From assembly GCF_016495725.1 (NCBI RefSeq), contig NZ_CP054705.1, positions 1,798,001 through 1,862,000 on the forward strand: a stretch of 64,000 bases of DNA. Direction: 5' to 3'. Shown piece by piece: positions 17,344 through 26,639 of this stretch. This DNA is from Salicibibacter cibarius. Its GTDB lineage: Bacteria > Bacillota > Bacilli > Bacillales > Marinococcaceae. A program made the translations under genes and the position numbers. Position 1 is the stretch's first letter; every line of letters starts with the position of its first letter. Below the pieces are notes generated by a model that saw only the letters and a list, made by a program, of their open reading frames with translations, searched no databases and was not told where the DNA came from.

Positions 17344-19446
17344 ATGACCTCATTCATTGCGCGTAAAGTTCACCCATTTTTAACCATTTCAATAGAGCCC
17401 TTTGAACAACAATGGCAAGAAAAGCTAAAGAATACCCAGACGTCTTTTTTATTTCTTACAGAAAACGGAACCATTATTTCTTATATCTTTTTAAAGGATG
17501 TTTATAAAAACCATGTTGATTTTACTTTGGAAACGTTGCGATCTTATGCACAACCGATTGATGACCTTAGTGTCATTCATCAAAATCAATCATTAGCGTC
17601 ATTACCGTTTATTTTTCAAATCCTAGGGGCTCCGATTACGCTCGTGAAAAATGAAGCGCATCAATATAATGGATACATTCATCGAGAGGATCTTTTGGTT
17701 GAACTGCTGCGGCAAGAAGATAACAATACCAATGTGCTGAAAATGATGCTCTCTTCTATTCCGATGGGCATTTTTATCGCAGATCATCACAATAAAATTG
17801 TTGATTACAACGAGGCTGGATTAAAAATGATGAAAGCATCTCCGCGGCAAATGGAGGGGGCGGAGGCAAACCAATGGTTTAACAAGAATCTCTTGAATCA
17901 TGTTTACGAAACGAAGAGAGAAGTGCTGAACCAAATTCAGGTAGAGGGGGAGGTCGGTGTTTTAGTAGACTATAGTCCAATTGTCAATCAATGGGGAGCA
18001 TCAGATGGAATTATGATCATCGTGCAGGATCTCCCAATGGTCGAAGAAATGGCGATGGAAATTGAATATGTGAAAAATTTAAACGCTGATTTGAATGCCA
18101 TCCTCGCTTCTATGTATGATGAAATTGTTGTCGTAAATGCGGAAGGAGATGTTCTTCGTTACAACGAACATTTCATCACAAATGCAGGGGGAAGCGTTCT
18201 CAAGGTAGGAGATAACCTTTTTGCAATAGAAAATCAGCATTATTTCAGTCCATCGGTTGCACATTTAGTTTTGGAAAAGAAAGAAAAAATTTCAATCATT
18301 CAAGAAACCAGCGCTGAAAAAAATATATTAACGACCGGGAACCCTGTATTCGATGAAGAAGGACATATCCATCGTATTGTTATTGCTTTTAGGGATATAA
18401 CGGAAACCACTCAATTAAAATCGGAATTACAAGAAACGAAAGCTTTGAACAAGCGGTTTAAAGAGGAGCTGGAAATTTTAAAAAGAAGAGATAAAATTAT
18501 TTATTGTAGTTCTGAAATGGAACAAGTCATGGCCAAAGTATATAAATTGGGTGAGTTTCATTCCTCTGTTTTAATCATGGGGGAATCGGGGGTAGGGAAA
18601 GAATTAATTGCCCAATCCATTCACCGGAATGGCCTTCGCGCACAACAGCCTTTCTTATCGATTAACTGTGGCGCCATCCCGGGTGAATTACTGGAAAGTG
18701 AATTGTTTGGCTATGCTAAAGGTGCATTTACCGGAGCGCATACCAAAGGGAAACTGGGCTATTTTCAGCAAGCCGATCAAGGTGTATTATTATTAGACGA
18801 AATTGGTGAAATGTCTGCCGATCTGCAAGTGAAATTGTTGAGAGTCCTACAGGAAGGGCAAGTAACGCCCGTGGGAAGTGCAAAACCAATCGCTATCGAT
18901 GTACAAATCATTGCCGCTACGAATAAAAATTTAGAGAAAATGGTAGAAGAAGGAACATTTAGAGAGGACTTATACTATCGCATTAATGTGATACCGATTA
19001 CCGTTCCTCCTTTAAGAGAGCGCCCTGAAGACATCCCTTTACTCGCTTACCATTTTTTGCAGCAATTAAATCTTAAATATGATAAAAATTATCTATTATC
19101 ACCAGAAGCCATGAATGTACTCGAGGTACACACTTGGCCTGGAAATATTAGGGAGTTGGAAAATATCATCGAGCGTTTGGTGGTGACGTCCGATGAACAG
19201 GTTATATCTGCTGATTTAGTTCGATCATTTCTTAAGTTAGGCACAAGAAGCGGAAAGCAGAAGCCTATTATCACTGATATTGTCCCTTATTATGAAGCGC
19301 AGGAATCTATTGAAGAACAACTCATCCTATTGGCGATGGAAAAATACAAAACTACCACAAAAGCAGCTAAAGCACTACAAATCAGCCAACCTGCGGTAAG
19401 CAGAAAATATAATAAAATTTTGCGAAAACAGGTGGGAATAGATTGA
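17344..19446 (+). CDS. Sigma-54-dependent activator with CBS-like and two PAS domains (activator 2)
   Basis: A 700-residue enhancer-binding protein. The first 125 or so residues resemble a CBS-pair sensor (FLFLTENGTIISYIF and later YNGYIHREDLL). Two PAS domains follow (about 130-255 and 260-370), then AAA+ and a Fis-type helix-turn-helix. Walker A is GESGVGKE, the sigma-54 loop is canonical GAFTGA, Walker B is GVLLLDEIGEM, and the C-terminal helix includes ALQISQPAVSRKY. ATG 17344 is chosen because GAAAGGAG lies nine bases upstream. It is divergent from the C45-GNAT-nhaC operon, whose -24/-12 promoter is in the shared gap, so that operon is its probable target. Confidence 0.88.
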   Translation: MTSFIARKVHPFLTISIEPFEQQWQEKLKNTQTSFLFLTENGTIISYIFLKDVYKNHVDFTLETLRSYAQPIDDLSVIHQNQSLASLPFIFQILGAPITLVKNEAHQYNGYIHREDLLVELLRQEDNNTNVLKMMLSSIPMGIFIADHHNKIVDYNEAGLKMMKASPRQMEGAEANQWFNKNLLNHVYETKREVLNQIQVEGEVGVLVDYSPIVNQWGASDGIMIIVQDLPMVEEMAMEIEYVKNLNADLNAILASMYDEIVVVNAEGDVLRYNEHFITNAGGSVLKVGDNLFAIENQHYFSPSVAHLVLEKKEKISIIQETSAEKNILTTGNPVFDEEGHIHRIVIAFRDITETTQLKSELQETKALNKRFKEELEILKRRDKIIYCSSEMEQVMAKVYKLGEFHSSVLIMGESGVGKELIAQSIHRNGLRAQQPFLSINCGAIPGELLESELFGYAKGAFTGAHTKGKLGYFQQADQGVLLLDEIGEMSADLQVKLLRVLQEGQVTPVGSAKPIAIDVQIIAATNKNLEKMVEEGTFREDLYYRINVIPITVPPLRERPEDIPLLAYHFLQQLNLKYDKNYLLSPEAMNVLEVHTWPGNIRELENIIERLVVTSDEQVISADLVRSFLKLGTRSGKQKPIITDIVPYYEAQESIEEQLILLAMEKYKTTTKAAKALQISQPAVSRKYNKILRKQVGID

Positions 19447-19460
19447 AAAGGTAATAAAAA

Positions 19461-19493
19461 GCAGCCAGAAGTGCAAACTCCTGGCTGCCTTCA
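19461..19493. terminator. Terminator between convergent activator 2 and aldehyde dehydrogenase genes
   Basis: GCAGCCAG (19461-19468) pairs perfectly with CTGGCTGC (19481-19488). AAAAA precedes and CTTCATT follows, so it could serve both strands. Confidence 0.75.
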
Positions 19494-19498
19494 TTAAG

Positions 19499-20986
19499 TT
19501 ACTCTAAATTCACCCAAACACTCTTTACTTCGGTATAATTATCCAAAGCATAAGATCCCATCTCTCTGCCAAAACCTGACTGTTTGTAACCGCCGAACGG
19601 CATGGCTGGATTGGTGTTGTTATAGCAATTGACCCAAACTGTGCCCGCTTTTAAGCGGTTGGCAATGTAGTGGGCGTTTTTGAGGTTCTCCGTCCAGACA
19701 CCGGCGGCTAAGCCAAACTCACTGTTATTGGCCCGGTTAATCAGTTCATCGATATCATCATAAGGCATGGCGACGACGACAGGGCCGAAGATTTCTTCGC
19801 GGGCGATCGTCATTTCATCACTGACATCGGTGAAGACGGTGGGTTCGACGAAGAATCCGTTTCCATCGTAACGGGAGCCTGATGTTTTCCTCGCACCTTC
19901 GGATTCACCTGTTTCAATGTAGGAACGAACACGGTCTTGTTGTTGTTTGGAGACGAGAGGTCCCATTTCCGTATCAGCGTTCAAACCGTTTCCGAGCTTG
20001 ACGTTACTGGCGTAACTGGATAGGTCACTCACGACATTATCAAACAATTTCTTCGGTATGAACACCCGGGATCCGGCGCAACAGACTTCGCCTTGATTCG
20101 CCATGATTCCGCCAAATACCCCTGGGGTTGCTTTTGATAGATCTGCATCTGGCAGAACGATGTTTGGGGATTTCCCGCCTAATTCGAGGGTCACCCGTTT
20201 TAACGTATCCGTCGCTTGTCGCATAATGTGTTTTCCCACGGGGACAGACCCTGTAAAAGCAATTTTGTCCACGTCGGGATGTTGAACGAGCGCTTCTCCG
20301 GCTTTTTTTCCAAAACCGGACACAATATTGACGACGCCGTCAGGAACACCTGCTTCCTGGATGAGCTTCCCGAGATAAAGAGCTGAAAGTGGGGTTTGCT
20401 CAGCCGGTTTCAGAACGACCGTACAACCAGTGGCAAGCGCGGGGGCGATTTTCCAAGCTGCCATCATAAGCGGAAAATTCCATGGAATGATTTGCCCGAC
20501 AACGCCAACGGGTTCATGACGCGTATAGGTTAATAAAGAATCGGAAATCGGGATGTTTTGCCCGCTGGTTTTTGTGGCCCATCCTGAAAAGTAGCGAAAT
20601 TGACCGACGGCGTTCGGAATATCGTTTCCGCGCATGTCCCCAATGGGTTTACCGTTGTCAAGGGTATCAAGTTGGGCCAATACTTCTGTGTTTTCTTCGA
20701 TTAAGTTAGCAATCTTGTAGATGATATGGGCACGATCCGCAGCGCTCATCTTCTTCCAAGGGTTGCCATCTTCAAACGCCTTTTTGGCCGCTGTTACCGC
20801 GTCGTCAATGTCGGCTTCTCCCGCTTCCCAGAGATGGGCAAGCACTTCACCATTCGCAGGATTTAGCGTTTCAAACGTTTCGCCGGCTCGTGATTTCACC
20901 CATCGACCGTCAATGAGCATTTTCCGGGTTTCTTTTAAAAATGATTGAACTTCAGGTAATAATTCTGGGGTTTCCACAGCAGACAT
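19499..20986 (-). CDS. NAD-dependent aldehyde dehydrogenase, betaine/aminobutyraldehyde type
   Basis: A 495-residue ALDH. Motifs include IIPWNFPLMM, FTGSVPVGKH, the general-base Glu in LELGGKSPNIV and the nucleophile Cys in NQGEVCCAGSR. The SRV context and overall length match betaine-aldehyde, 4-aminobutyraldehyde and broad-range ALDHs. It is last in a minus-strand operon with alanine dehydrogenase and a class III aminotransferase, starting 19 bases after ald. If that transaminase uses putrescine or another diamine, this enzyme would oxidise the resulting aminoaldehyde, with 4-aminobutyraldehyde giving GABA for GabT and GabD. The substrate is inferred from context only. Confidence 0.8.
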   Translation of the reverse strand: MSAVETPELLPEVQSFLKETRKMLIDGRWVKSRAGETFETLNPANGEVLAHLWEAGEADIDDAVTAAKKAFEDGNPWKKMSAADRAHIIYKIANLIEENTEVLAQLDTLDNGKPIGDMRGNDIPNAVGQFRYFSGWATKTSGQNIPISDSLLTYTRHEPVGVVGQIIPWNFPLMMAAWKIAPALATGCTVVLKPAEQTPLSALYLGKLIQEAGVPDGVVNIVSGFGKKAGEALVQHPDVDKIAFTGSVPVGKHIMRQATDTLKRVTLELGGKSPNIVLPDADLSKATPGVFGGIMANQGEVCCAGSRVFIPKKLFDNVVSDLSSYASNVKLGNGLNADTEMGPLVSKQQQDRVRSYIETGESEGARKTSGSRYDGNGFFVEPTVFTDVSDEMTIAREEIFGPVVVAMPYDDIDELINRANNSEFGLAAGVWTENLKNAHYIANRLKAGTVWVNCYNNTNPAMPFGGYKQSGFGREMGSYALDNYTEVKSVWVNLE

Positions 20987-21005
20987 GATAACTCCTCCTC
21001 GTAAA

Positions 21006-22133
21006 TTAAGCTTTTCCGGCTAAAAACACTTCGTTTGGAGCTACATACGAATACCCTAACTCCTCGGCTACAGCTTTATGGGTGACATAGCCGCCTGACA
21101 CATTTAATCCGGATTGCAATGCGTTGTTTTGTTCAATGGCTGATTGAACGCCAAGGTTAGCAACCTGAGTGACATAGGGGAGTGTCACATTCGTCAACGC
21201 GATTGTTGCTGTTCGTGGGACAGCTCCCGGGATATTGGCGACCGCATAGTGGACGACATCATGTTTGACAAAAACAGGGTCTTCATGTGTGGTGATCCGA
21301 TCACCCGTCTCAAAAATGCCGCCTTGGTCAATAGCTACATCCAGCACGACAGAGCCAGGGGTCATCGTTTTGATCATTTCTTCAGTGACCAGAGTAGGGG
21401 CTTTTGCGCCGGGAATAAGTACGGCGCCAATAACAAGCGCTGAATCTTTGACTGCTTCTGCAATATTTACAGGATTGGATATCAAGGTTTGAACGTCATT
21501 TCCAAATAGGTCGTCCAGCTCACGAAGACGCTCAGGGTTTACATCGATAATCGTCACACTGGCACCCAGACCAATGGCAATCTTAGCCGCATTAACACCA
21601 GATGTTCCTCCACCGATGATCGTGACTTTGCTGCGGGTAACGCCCGGCACGCCGCTTAAGAGAATGCCTTTTCCTCCATATGTTTTCTCTAAAAATTGCG
21701 CCCCGAGCTGTGCCGCCATACGACCGGCGACCTCGCTCATCGGCGTGAGTAAGGGGAGCTTACCATCGACGGTCACCGTTTCAAAAGCTAAAGCATTAAC
21801 ACCGTTTTCCACTAAGGCTTTGGTAACTTCGGCCTCCGCAGCCAGGTGGAGATAAGTGAATAAAATGAGGCCTCGGTGAAAATATTGAAATTCCGATACT
21901 TGCGGTTCTTTGACTTTCACGACCATCTCAACTTGGGTCCAAACCTCTTTTGGATGATCCAAAACATCTGCCCCGGATGCTTTATACTCCGCATCCGTAA
22001 AGCCACTTCCTGCACCGGCATTTGTTTCCACAAAGACTTGATGACCTTCATTTACCAAGGACTGAACACCCGCCGGTGTTAAACCGACTCTGTTTTCTCC
22101 TGCTTTTATTTCCTTTGGCACACCTATAATCAT
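21006..22133 (-). CDS. ald: Alanine dehydrogenase
   Basis: A 375-residue enzyme converting L-alanine and NAD+ to pyruvate, ammonium and NADH. It is recognised by the [17 protein letters not shown] start with the pyruvate-binding Arg, the Lys-containing VKVKEPQ, and the NAD-binding [18 protein letters not shown]. Length matches Bacillus Ald. It sits between the aminotransferase and aldehyde dehydrogenase genes. In several amine-degradation pathways (taurine, for instance) Ald regenerates the pyruvate acceptor used by a partner transaminase, which makes a pyruvate-dependent aminotransferase upstream likely. Confidence 0.93.
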   Translation of the reverse strand: MIIGVPKEIKAGENRVGLTPAGVQSLVNEGHQVFVETNAGAGSGFTDAEYKASGADVLDHPKEVWTQVEMVVKVKEPQVSEFQYFHRGLILFTYLHLAAEAEVTKALVENGVNALAFETVTVDGKLPLLTPMSEVAGRMAAQLGAQFLEKTYGGKGILLSGVPGVTRSKVTIIGGGTSGVNAAKIAIGLGASVTIIDVNPERLRELDDLFGNDVQTLISNPVNIAEAVKDSALVIGAVLIPGAKAPTLVTEEMIKTMTPGSVVLDVAIDQGGIFETGDRITTHEDPVFVKHDVVHYAVANIPGAVPRTATIALTNVTLPYVTQVANLGVQSAIEQNNALQSGLNVSGGYVTHKAVAEELGYSYVAPNEVFLAGKA

Positions 22134-22199
22134 GTGTCAAACCTCCCTTTAATTTCCCGACCGGTGCGGCCGGGAAATGTCACTTTAAATGATTCAAGC

Positions 22200-23585
22200 T
22201 CAAGCGTTTCCCCATTCTTTATGCACCGCAGTTAAAGCATCGTCCAAAATATCAATCAGTTCCTGAATTTCTTTTTTTGTAATGATGAGCGGTGGTGCAA
22301 TGGCGACCGTATTCATGCCATCTTCAAAGTCAAACTTACGTAAAATAAGATTCCTTTCCCTGCAAGCTCCTACGAAATTTTCCGCTGCTTTTTCATCTTT
22401 TTCAAAGGGCAGATCGGCCTCCGGATCTTTCATGAGATCAAAACCTGCCAAAAGGCCGAGGGCACGGGATTTTGTTACACACATATGCTTTTCTTGTAAT
22501 GCTTGAAGCCCCTTTTGCAATTCTTTTTCCATGTCTGCAACATGATCTACGATTCCTTCGCGTTCGATGATTTCCAGGTTTTTAAGGGCGACGGCACAGC
22601 CTGTCGGATGACCGCTATAAGTAAAACCGTGGGCAAGCATTTGATCGTATTGAGCGATTGACTCTTTTATATTTCTCCTCATAAGGACGCCGCCGAGAGG
22701 GAAGTAACCACTTGTAACCCCTTTAGCAAAACTGATCATGTCAGGGGTAACATTCCAGTGCTCAACGGCGAAGTTCTTTCCGGTACGCCCAAATCCGCAA
22801 ATCACTTCATCGGCAATCAACAACACGTTTTGCTCATCGCACAATTTTCGTACGGCTTGAAGATAACCATCCGGTGGCAAATGCACGCCTCCTGCCCCTT
22901 GGACCGGCTCAAGAATCACAGCAGCCACATTGTCGGCACCTTCTTCTTCAATCAGCCCGCGAATACTTTTTTCAAAATCAGGAGACGTGCGGTCGCCTTG
23001 TTCTGCAGCCGTTAGATGCGCTTTCGCGTTGATAATGTTCGGATCACCGGAGCCTGAGAATTCGCGAAAAGCTTCTATGCCTGTAGCACGTTGGGCGGAG
23101 ACAGTGACCCCATGATACCCACGCTTTAATGAAATAATTATCTTTTTTGATTCAAAACCCTGTAATTGCCAATAAAACCGGGATAGTTTAAAGGCGGTGT
23201 CATTTGATTCGGACCCTCCAGAAGTGAAAAATACCCCATCCAAGTCACCCGGTGCATACTGAGTGATTTTGTCAGCCAAACGAATCGCCGGTTCATTGCT
23301 GTTCCCATAAAATTGCGAGCCATAGGCGAATTCGTTCATCTGCTCATACGCGGCGGTTGCCAGTTCGTTCTGTCCATGGCCGAGATTGACATTCCATAAC
23401 ATGGATACCCCGTCAATGTAAGTGCCTCCTTCCATATCTGTGACGCGAATCCCATCACCCTTGGAGTAAATCATACTAGGACCTTCTTCAGCATTCTGTT
23501 TCGGCACCGATTGCGGGTGAATAATCGTTTCACGGTCAATGTCCTTCAATTGTTGATAGCTGAGCTTCTTAGTCATTAAAATCAC
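22200..23585 (-). CDS. Class III aminotransferase, probably pyruvate-dependent (putrescine/taurine/omega-amine type)
   Basis: A 461-residue PLP enzyme of the omega-aminotransferase group. The cofactor sites are clear: FFTSGGSESNDTA binds the phosphate, YHGVTVSAQRATG stacks the ring, LIADEVICGFGRTG supplies the Asp, and SFAKGVTSGYFPLGG carries the Schiff-base Lys near residue 291. The pattern is closest to pyruvate-dependent enzymes such as taurine-pyruvate or putrescine-pyruvate (SpuC-like) aminotransferases. ald directly downstream supports pyruvate as acceptor. It follows the frameshifted hydrolase by five bases within one operon. Exact amine donor unknown; putrescine is my preferred inference because agmatine genes flank the operon. 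Confidence 0.82.
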   Translation of the reverse strand: MILMTKKLSYQQLKDIDRETIIHPQSVPKQNAEEGPSMIYSKGDGIRVTDMEGGTYIDGVSMLWNVNLGHGQNELATAAYEQMNEFAYGSQFYGNSNEPAIRLADKITQYAPGDLDGVFFTSGGSESNDTAFKLSRFYWQLQGFESKKIIISLKRGYHGVTVSAQRATGIEAFREFSGSGDPNIINAKAHLTAAEQGDRTSPDFEKSIRGLIEEEGADNVAAVILEPVQGAGGVHLPPDGYLQAVRKLCDEQNVLLIADEVICGFGRTGKNFAVEHWNVTPDMISFAKGVTSGYFPLGGVLMRRNIKESIAQYDQMLAHGFTYSGHPTGCAVALKNLEIIEREGIVDHVADMEKELQKGLQALQEKHMCVTKSRALGLLAGFDLMKDPEADLPFEKDEKAAENFVGACRERNLILRKFDFEDGMNTVAIAPPLIITKKEIQELIDILDDALTAVHKEWGNA

Positions 23586-23590
23586 CTCTA

Positions 23591-24828
23591 TTAAATAGTA
23601 GTATCCAATTTTAGTAAAGTTTGTAAAAGAACTTGGGCTCCTTTTTCGATATCGTCGTCGTGGGTAAACTCATCTTCGTTATGGCTAATGCCTTGCTCAC
23701 TTGGGAGGAAGATCATACCTGTTTCACCCATCGAATGCATATACTTTGAGTCGTGACCAGCCCCGCTATACAAAGGCAAAGAGGGGAGATCAAGTTCATT
23801 TGCCGACGTTTTAATGGCATTCCGTATGGTTGGGCTGAATTCGATTGTATCACTATTCCAGAGTGTATGAATGGTCACTTCTGTTCCATGGATAAATGAC
23901 GTTGAACTTAACTGCTCTTTCAATCGTTGTAATGCATGTTGCCTGGTTTCGTCGTCCTCATGACGAATATCGATCGAAAAATCAACCCTCCCCGGTACGA
24001 CGTTTGCGGTGTTTGGCGTCACATCAAGCTGACCCACGGTCGTTTTAAGTCCTTTTATTTCTTGAGTAAGTTCTTTGATTTTCCCTATCATTTGTGCCGC
24101 ACAAACGAGGGCATCAGTGCGGTCGTCCATCGGTGTAGACCCAGCATGGTTGCTTTTTCCTTCAACAGAAACATTCACCCAAGTCATGCCTTGAATACCT
24201 TCGACAACGCCGATCGATTTTCCTTTGTTGGATAGAACAGGCCCTTGTTCAATGTGAAGTTCGATATAAGCGCTTATTTTTTCAAGACGATTGGACGTTT
24301 TCCCTACGTAATCGATGTCTTTTAAGGCCTCAGAGAAAATAACCCCGTCTCTATCTTGAATATTGTAGATAAAGTCTTTGGAGAAGTTTCCCGTTAGCCC
24401 GCCGGAACCTAGCATCGGTGGGGAGAACCTGGCACCTTCCTCGTTGGTGAAATTGACGATTTCAACCGGATGCTCCGTTTCGATGTGATACTCATTTAAT
24501 ACACGAATCACTTCAAGGGCGGTAAGAACGCCGAGCACACCGTCATATCTCCCCCCTGAGGTTGAGAATCAAGATGTGATCCCATGACGATAGGAGATGC
24601 TTCTTTTAGACGCCCCTCCCGTCTTCCATAGATGTTGCCAAAATCATCGATGCGGACATCAAGTCCTTCGTTCTCAAGCCATTGTGTGAATAAATGCCTC
24701 ACTTGTCGATCTTCCTCGGTTAACGCGAGACGATGTAGCCCATGGTTCGCGGTTGCCCCAATAGAAGAGCTTTCTGCAATTGTGCTTAAAAGTCGTTTTG
24801 TATTAATCTGCACAGTTGGTGAATGCAT
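23591..24828 (-). pseudogene. M20-type N-carbamoyl amidohydrolase, frameshifted
   Basis: Two overlapping frames together make one Zn-dependent hydrolase of the allantoate/N-carbamoyl-amino-acid amidohydrolase family, about 412 residues. The first frame runs from ATG 24828 through IVMGSHLDSQPQGG and then goes off track. The second resumes with a GVL-GVLTALEVIRVLNEYH segment and keeps TNEEGARF, HIEQGPVL and the final SGAGHD-H site. The break falls at a run of six G on the coding strand (24551-24556); one extra G would restore SQPQGGRYDGVLG. Either the gene has been inactivated very recently or the run is a sequencing error. As first gene behind a sigma-54 promoter it may hydrolyse N-carbamoylputrescine made by agmatine deiminase. 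Confidence 0.8.
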
Positions 24829-24855
24829 GCTCCTACCTCCCTGCCCATTTTAATA

Positions 24856-24871
24856 TGCAAATTGTATGCCA
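24856..24871 (-). promoter_or_regulatory. Sigma-54 (-24/-12) promoter of the hydrolase-aminotransferase-ald-ALDH operon
   Basis: On the minus strand TGGCATACAATTTGCA matches TGGCAC-N5-TTGCA with one change and exact spacing. It is 28 bases before the first gene of the operon and divergent from activator 3. Confidence 0.85.
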
Positions 24872-24942
24872 ACTTATTTTTATAAGATTTTTTGACAAAA
24901 ATCATGTTATAATAATAAATATGAATCAAAATAGACTCAATT

Positions 24943-24959
24943 TGAATCGATAAAAATTC
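24943..24959 (+). promoter_or_regulatory. Candidate enhancer site for activator 3
   Basis: TGAATCGATAAAAATTC, extended to an AATCGA/TCGATT inverted repeat ending at 24963. It lies about 72 bases upstream of the minus-strand sigma-54 promoter and just before the activator 3 start, so it could also mediate autoregulation. The pattern TGAATCGATA-NN-AATTC recurs at 26458-26474. A further TGAATC starts at 24922. Confidence 0.55.
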
Positions 24960-24980
24960 GATTAGCGAGGAGGGTGTGCT

Positions 24981-26387
24981 GTGGTTGCAACATTCTATCT
25001 GGATCCACGCTTTCAGCAAATGTTCAACTGCTTAGATGACGGTATATTTATTGCTGATCATAGCGGCAAGGCTTTGTGGCTTAATGAAACGAGCACGAAA
25101 CAAATCGGCGCTTCAGCAGAGCAAATCATTGGGAAGAATGTAAAAGAACTTGAGGTCAGGAAGATGTTCACCCCTTCAGTGACCAATATCGTTCTCCGTA
25201 AGCGAGAAACGGTCAGTCAACTGCAGACATCGAGAAATCGCCAATTATTGGCTACAGGGTATCTGTTGAAGATCGAAGATGAAGATATCGAGTACGTACT
25301 TGTTCATGTCAAAGATATCACCGAGACGGTCCGTTCATCATTGAAATTGGAACAAGCCGAAGCGGTTATTAAACAATATGTTGAGGAATTACGCCAAGCA
25401 AAATCGCAGCAAACAGAAATGAATGAAAAAGGCCAGCATTTAATAGGAAAAGGAAAGAAACATCAAGAAGTACTTGATTTGATGGAACGTGTCTCAACAG
25501 TGGATGCAACATTGCTCATTCTAGGGGAAACCGGGGTAGGAAAAAGCATTGTGGCAAAGAGCATTCATGAGAAAAGCGAGCGTGCGCACCACCCGTTTGT
25601 GCAGATCAATTGCTCTGCCATCCCCGGTTCACTTTTAGAGTCCGAACTCTTTGGATACAAAAAGGGCGCATTTACAGGTGCTGATAACAATGGGAAAGCA
25701 GGTATGGTTCAGGAAGCGAAAGGAGGAACGCTTTTTCTGGATGAAATTGGGGATTTGCCCTTTGATCTACAACCTAAATTATTGCAACTTTTACAAGAGA
25801 AAACGTATACACCAATCGGCGGGACAAAGCAGGAGAAGGCAGACGTGCGTATTATCGCTGCCACAAACAGTGATTTGTCGACAATGGTCGCTGATAAACA
25901 ATTCAGAGAAGACTTGTATTACAGATTGAACGTTCTCTCCATTCAAGTACCTCCACTACGCGAGCGGGAGGAAGATATTCAATCTTTTGTCCATCATTAC
26001 ATGGATCATTACAATTCGAAATATAAAAGAAACTGCGTGATGACCAGTGAGGTGCTTGATATTCTACAAGACTATGAGTGGCCGGGTAACGTTCGGGAAT
26101 TGGAAAACATCATAGAGCGACTCGTGATCACGGCTAAATCAGATGTTATTTTAAAAGAGGACCTTCCGGAAAAATTGGTCATGACTCGTAAAAAACTAGG
26201 CGCTTCATTTTCGATTCACGGCGCACAATCACTTCCGAAGTACTTGGAAAATGTAGAAAAAGAAGCCATTACCGACGCTTTCAGAGCATATGGGTCCACA
26301 AGAAAAGCCGCCGAAGCGCTTGGGATCACCCAATCCGCCTTTATGCGGCGGGTGAGAAAGTATGAGATCGCGCTAAGCAAACAATAA
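24981..26387 (+). CDS. Sigma-54-dependent activator with PAS sensor (activator 3)
   Basis: A 468-residue enhancer-binding protein: PAS domain (about residues 12-115), coiled-coil linker, AAA+ domain and Fis-type helix-turn-helix. Walker A GETGVGKS, canonical GAFTGA loop, Walker B GTLFLDEIGDLP, and C-terminal AAEALGITQSAFMRRV are all seen. The start is GTG 24981, seven bases after GAGGAGGG. It lies between the divergent aminotransferase operon and agmatine deiminase, each with a -24/-12 promoter, and matching TGAATCGATA-NN-AATTC sites sit upstream of both. It is therefore the likely activator of both transcription units. It is laid out like activator 1, but the sigma-54 loops differ. Confidence 0.88.
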   Translation: MVATFYLDPRFQQMFNCLDDGIFIADHSGKALWLNETSTKQIGASAEQIIGKNVKELEVRKMFTPSVTNIVLRKRETVSQLQTSRNRQLLATGYLLKIEDEDIEYVLVHVKDITETVRSSLKLEQAEAVIKQYVEELRQAKSQQTEMNEKGQHLIGKGKKHQEVLDLMERVSTVDATLLILGETGVGKSIVAKSIHEKSERAHHPFVQINCSAIPGSLLESELFGYKKGAFTGADNNGKAGMVQEAKGGTLFLDEIGDLPFDLQPKLLQLLQEKTYTPIGGTKQEKADVRIIAATNSDLSTMVADKQFREDLYYRLNVLSIQVPPLREREEDIQSFVHHYMDHYNSKYKRNCVMTSEVLDILQDYEWPGNVRELENIIERLVITAKSDVILKEDLPEKLVMTRKKLGASFSIHGAQSLPKYLENVEKEAITDAFRAYGSTRKAAEALGITQSAFMRRVRKYEIALSKQ

Positions 26388-26388
26388 A

Positions 26389-26423
26389 GAGCCGCCTGAT
26401 TCGATTCGGGCGGTTCATTTTTT
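26389..26423 (+). terminator. Rho-independent terminator of activator 3
   Basis: GAGCCGCC (26389-26396) pairs with GGCGGTTC (26409-26416, one G-T pair), followed by ATTTTTT. It begins directly after the stop codon. Confidence 0.85.
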
Positions 26424-26457
26424 GGGTGGAATTGAATTGAATCTATTTCGGATCGAT

Positions 26458-26474
26458 GAATTACTATCGATTCA
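26458..26474 (-). promoter_or_regulatory. Second candidate enhancer site for activator 3
   Basis: On the minus strand TGAATCGATAGTAATTC is identical to the site at 24943 outside the two central bases. It is about 88 bases upstream of the -24 element at 26562, a normal distance for sigma-54 activator binding. Confidence 0.55.
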
Positions 26475-26561
26475 TACCGCAAGAGGTGAAGATCGTCGTT
26501 GCAATATGTATATACATTGATTTTTTTGTTCTAGTAAGTTTTACAAGCTTTTCTATAACTT

Positions 26562-26577
26562 TGGCACATTTATTGCA
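26562..26577 (+). promoter_or_regulatory. Sigma-54 (-24/-12) promoter of the agmatine deiminase operon
   Basis: TGGCACATTTATTGCA is a perfect match to TGGCAC-N5-TTGCA, the best of the four in this window. It is 62 bases before the ATG at 26640. Confidence 0.9.
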
Positions 26578-26639
26578 TTAGATAACACCAATGCAGATAT
26601 TATAAAGCGTTTTCATTGTTTTAAAGGAGGTATATTGAA

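Noticed and set aside
24892-24913. TTGACA / TATAAT as a sigma-A promoter for activator 3
   Set aside because: The two boxes are only 10 bases apart, far short of the usual 17. A weaker -10 may exist further on but is not convincing.
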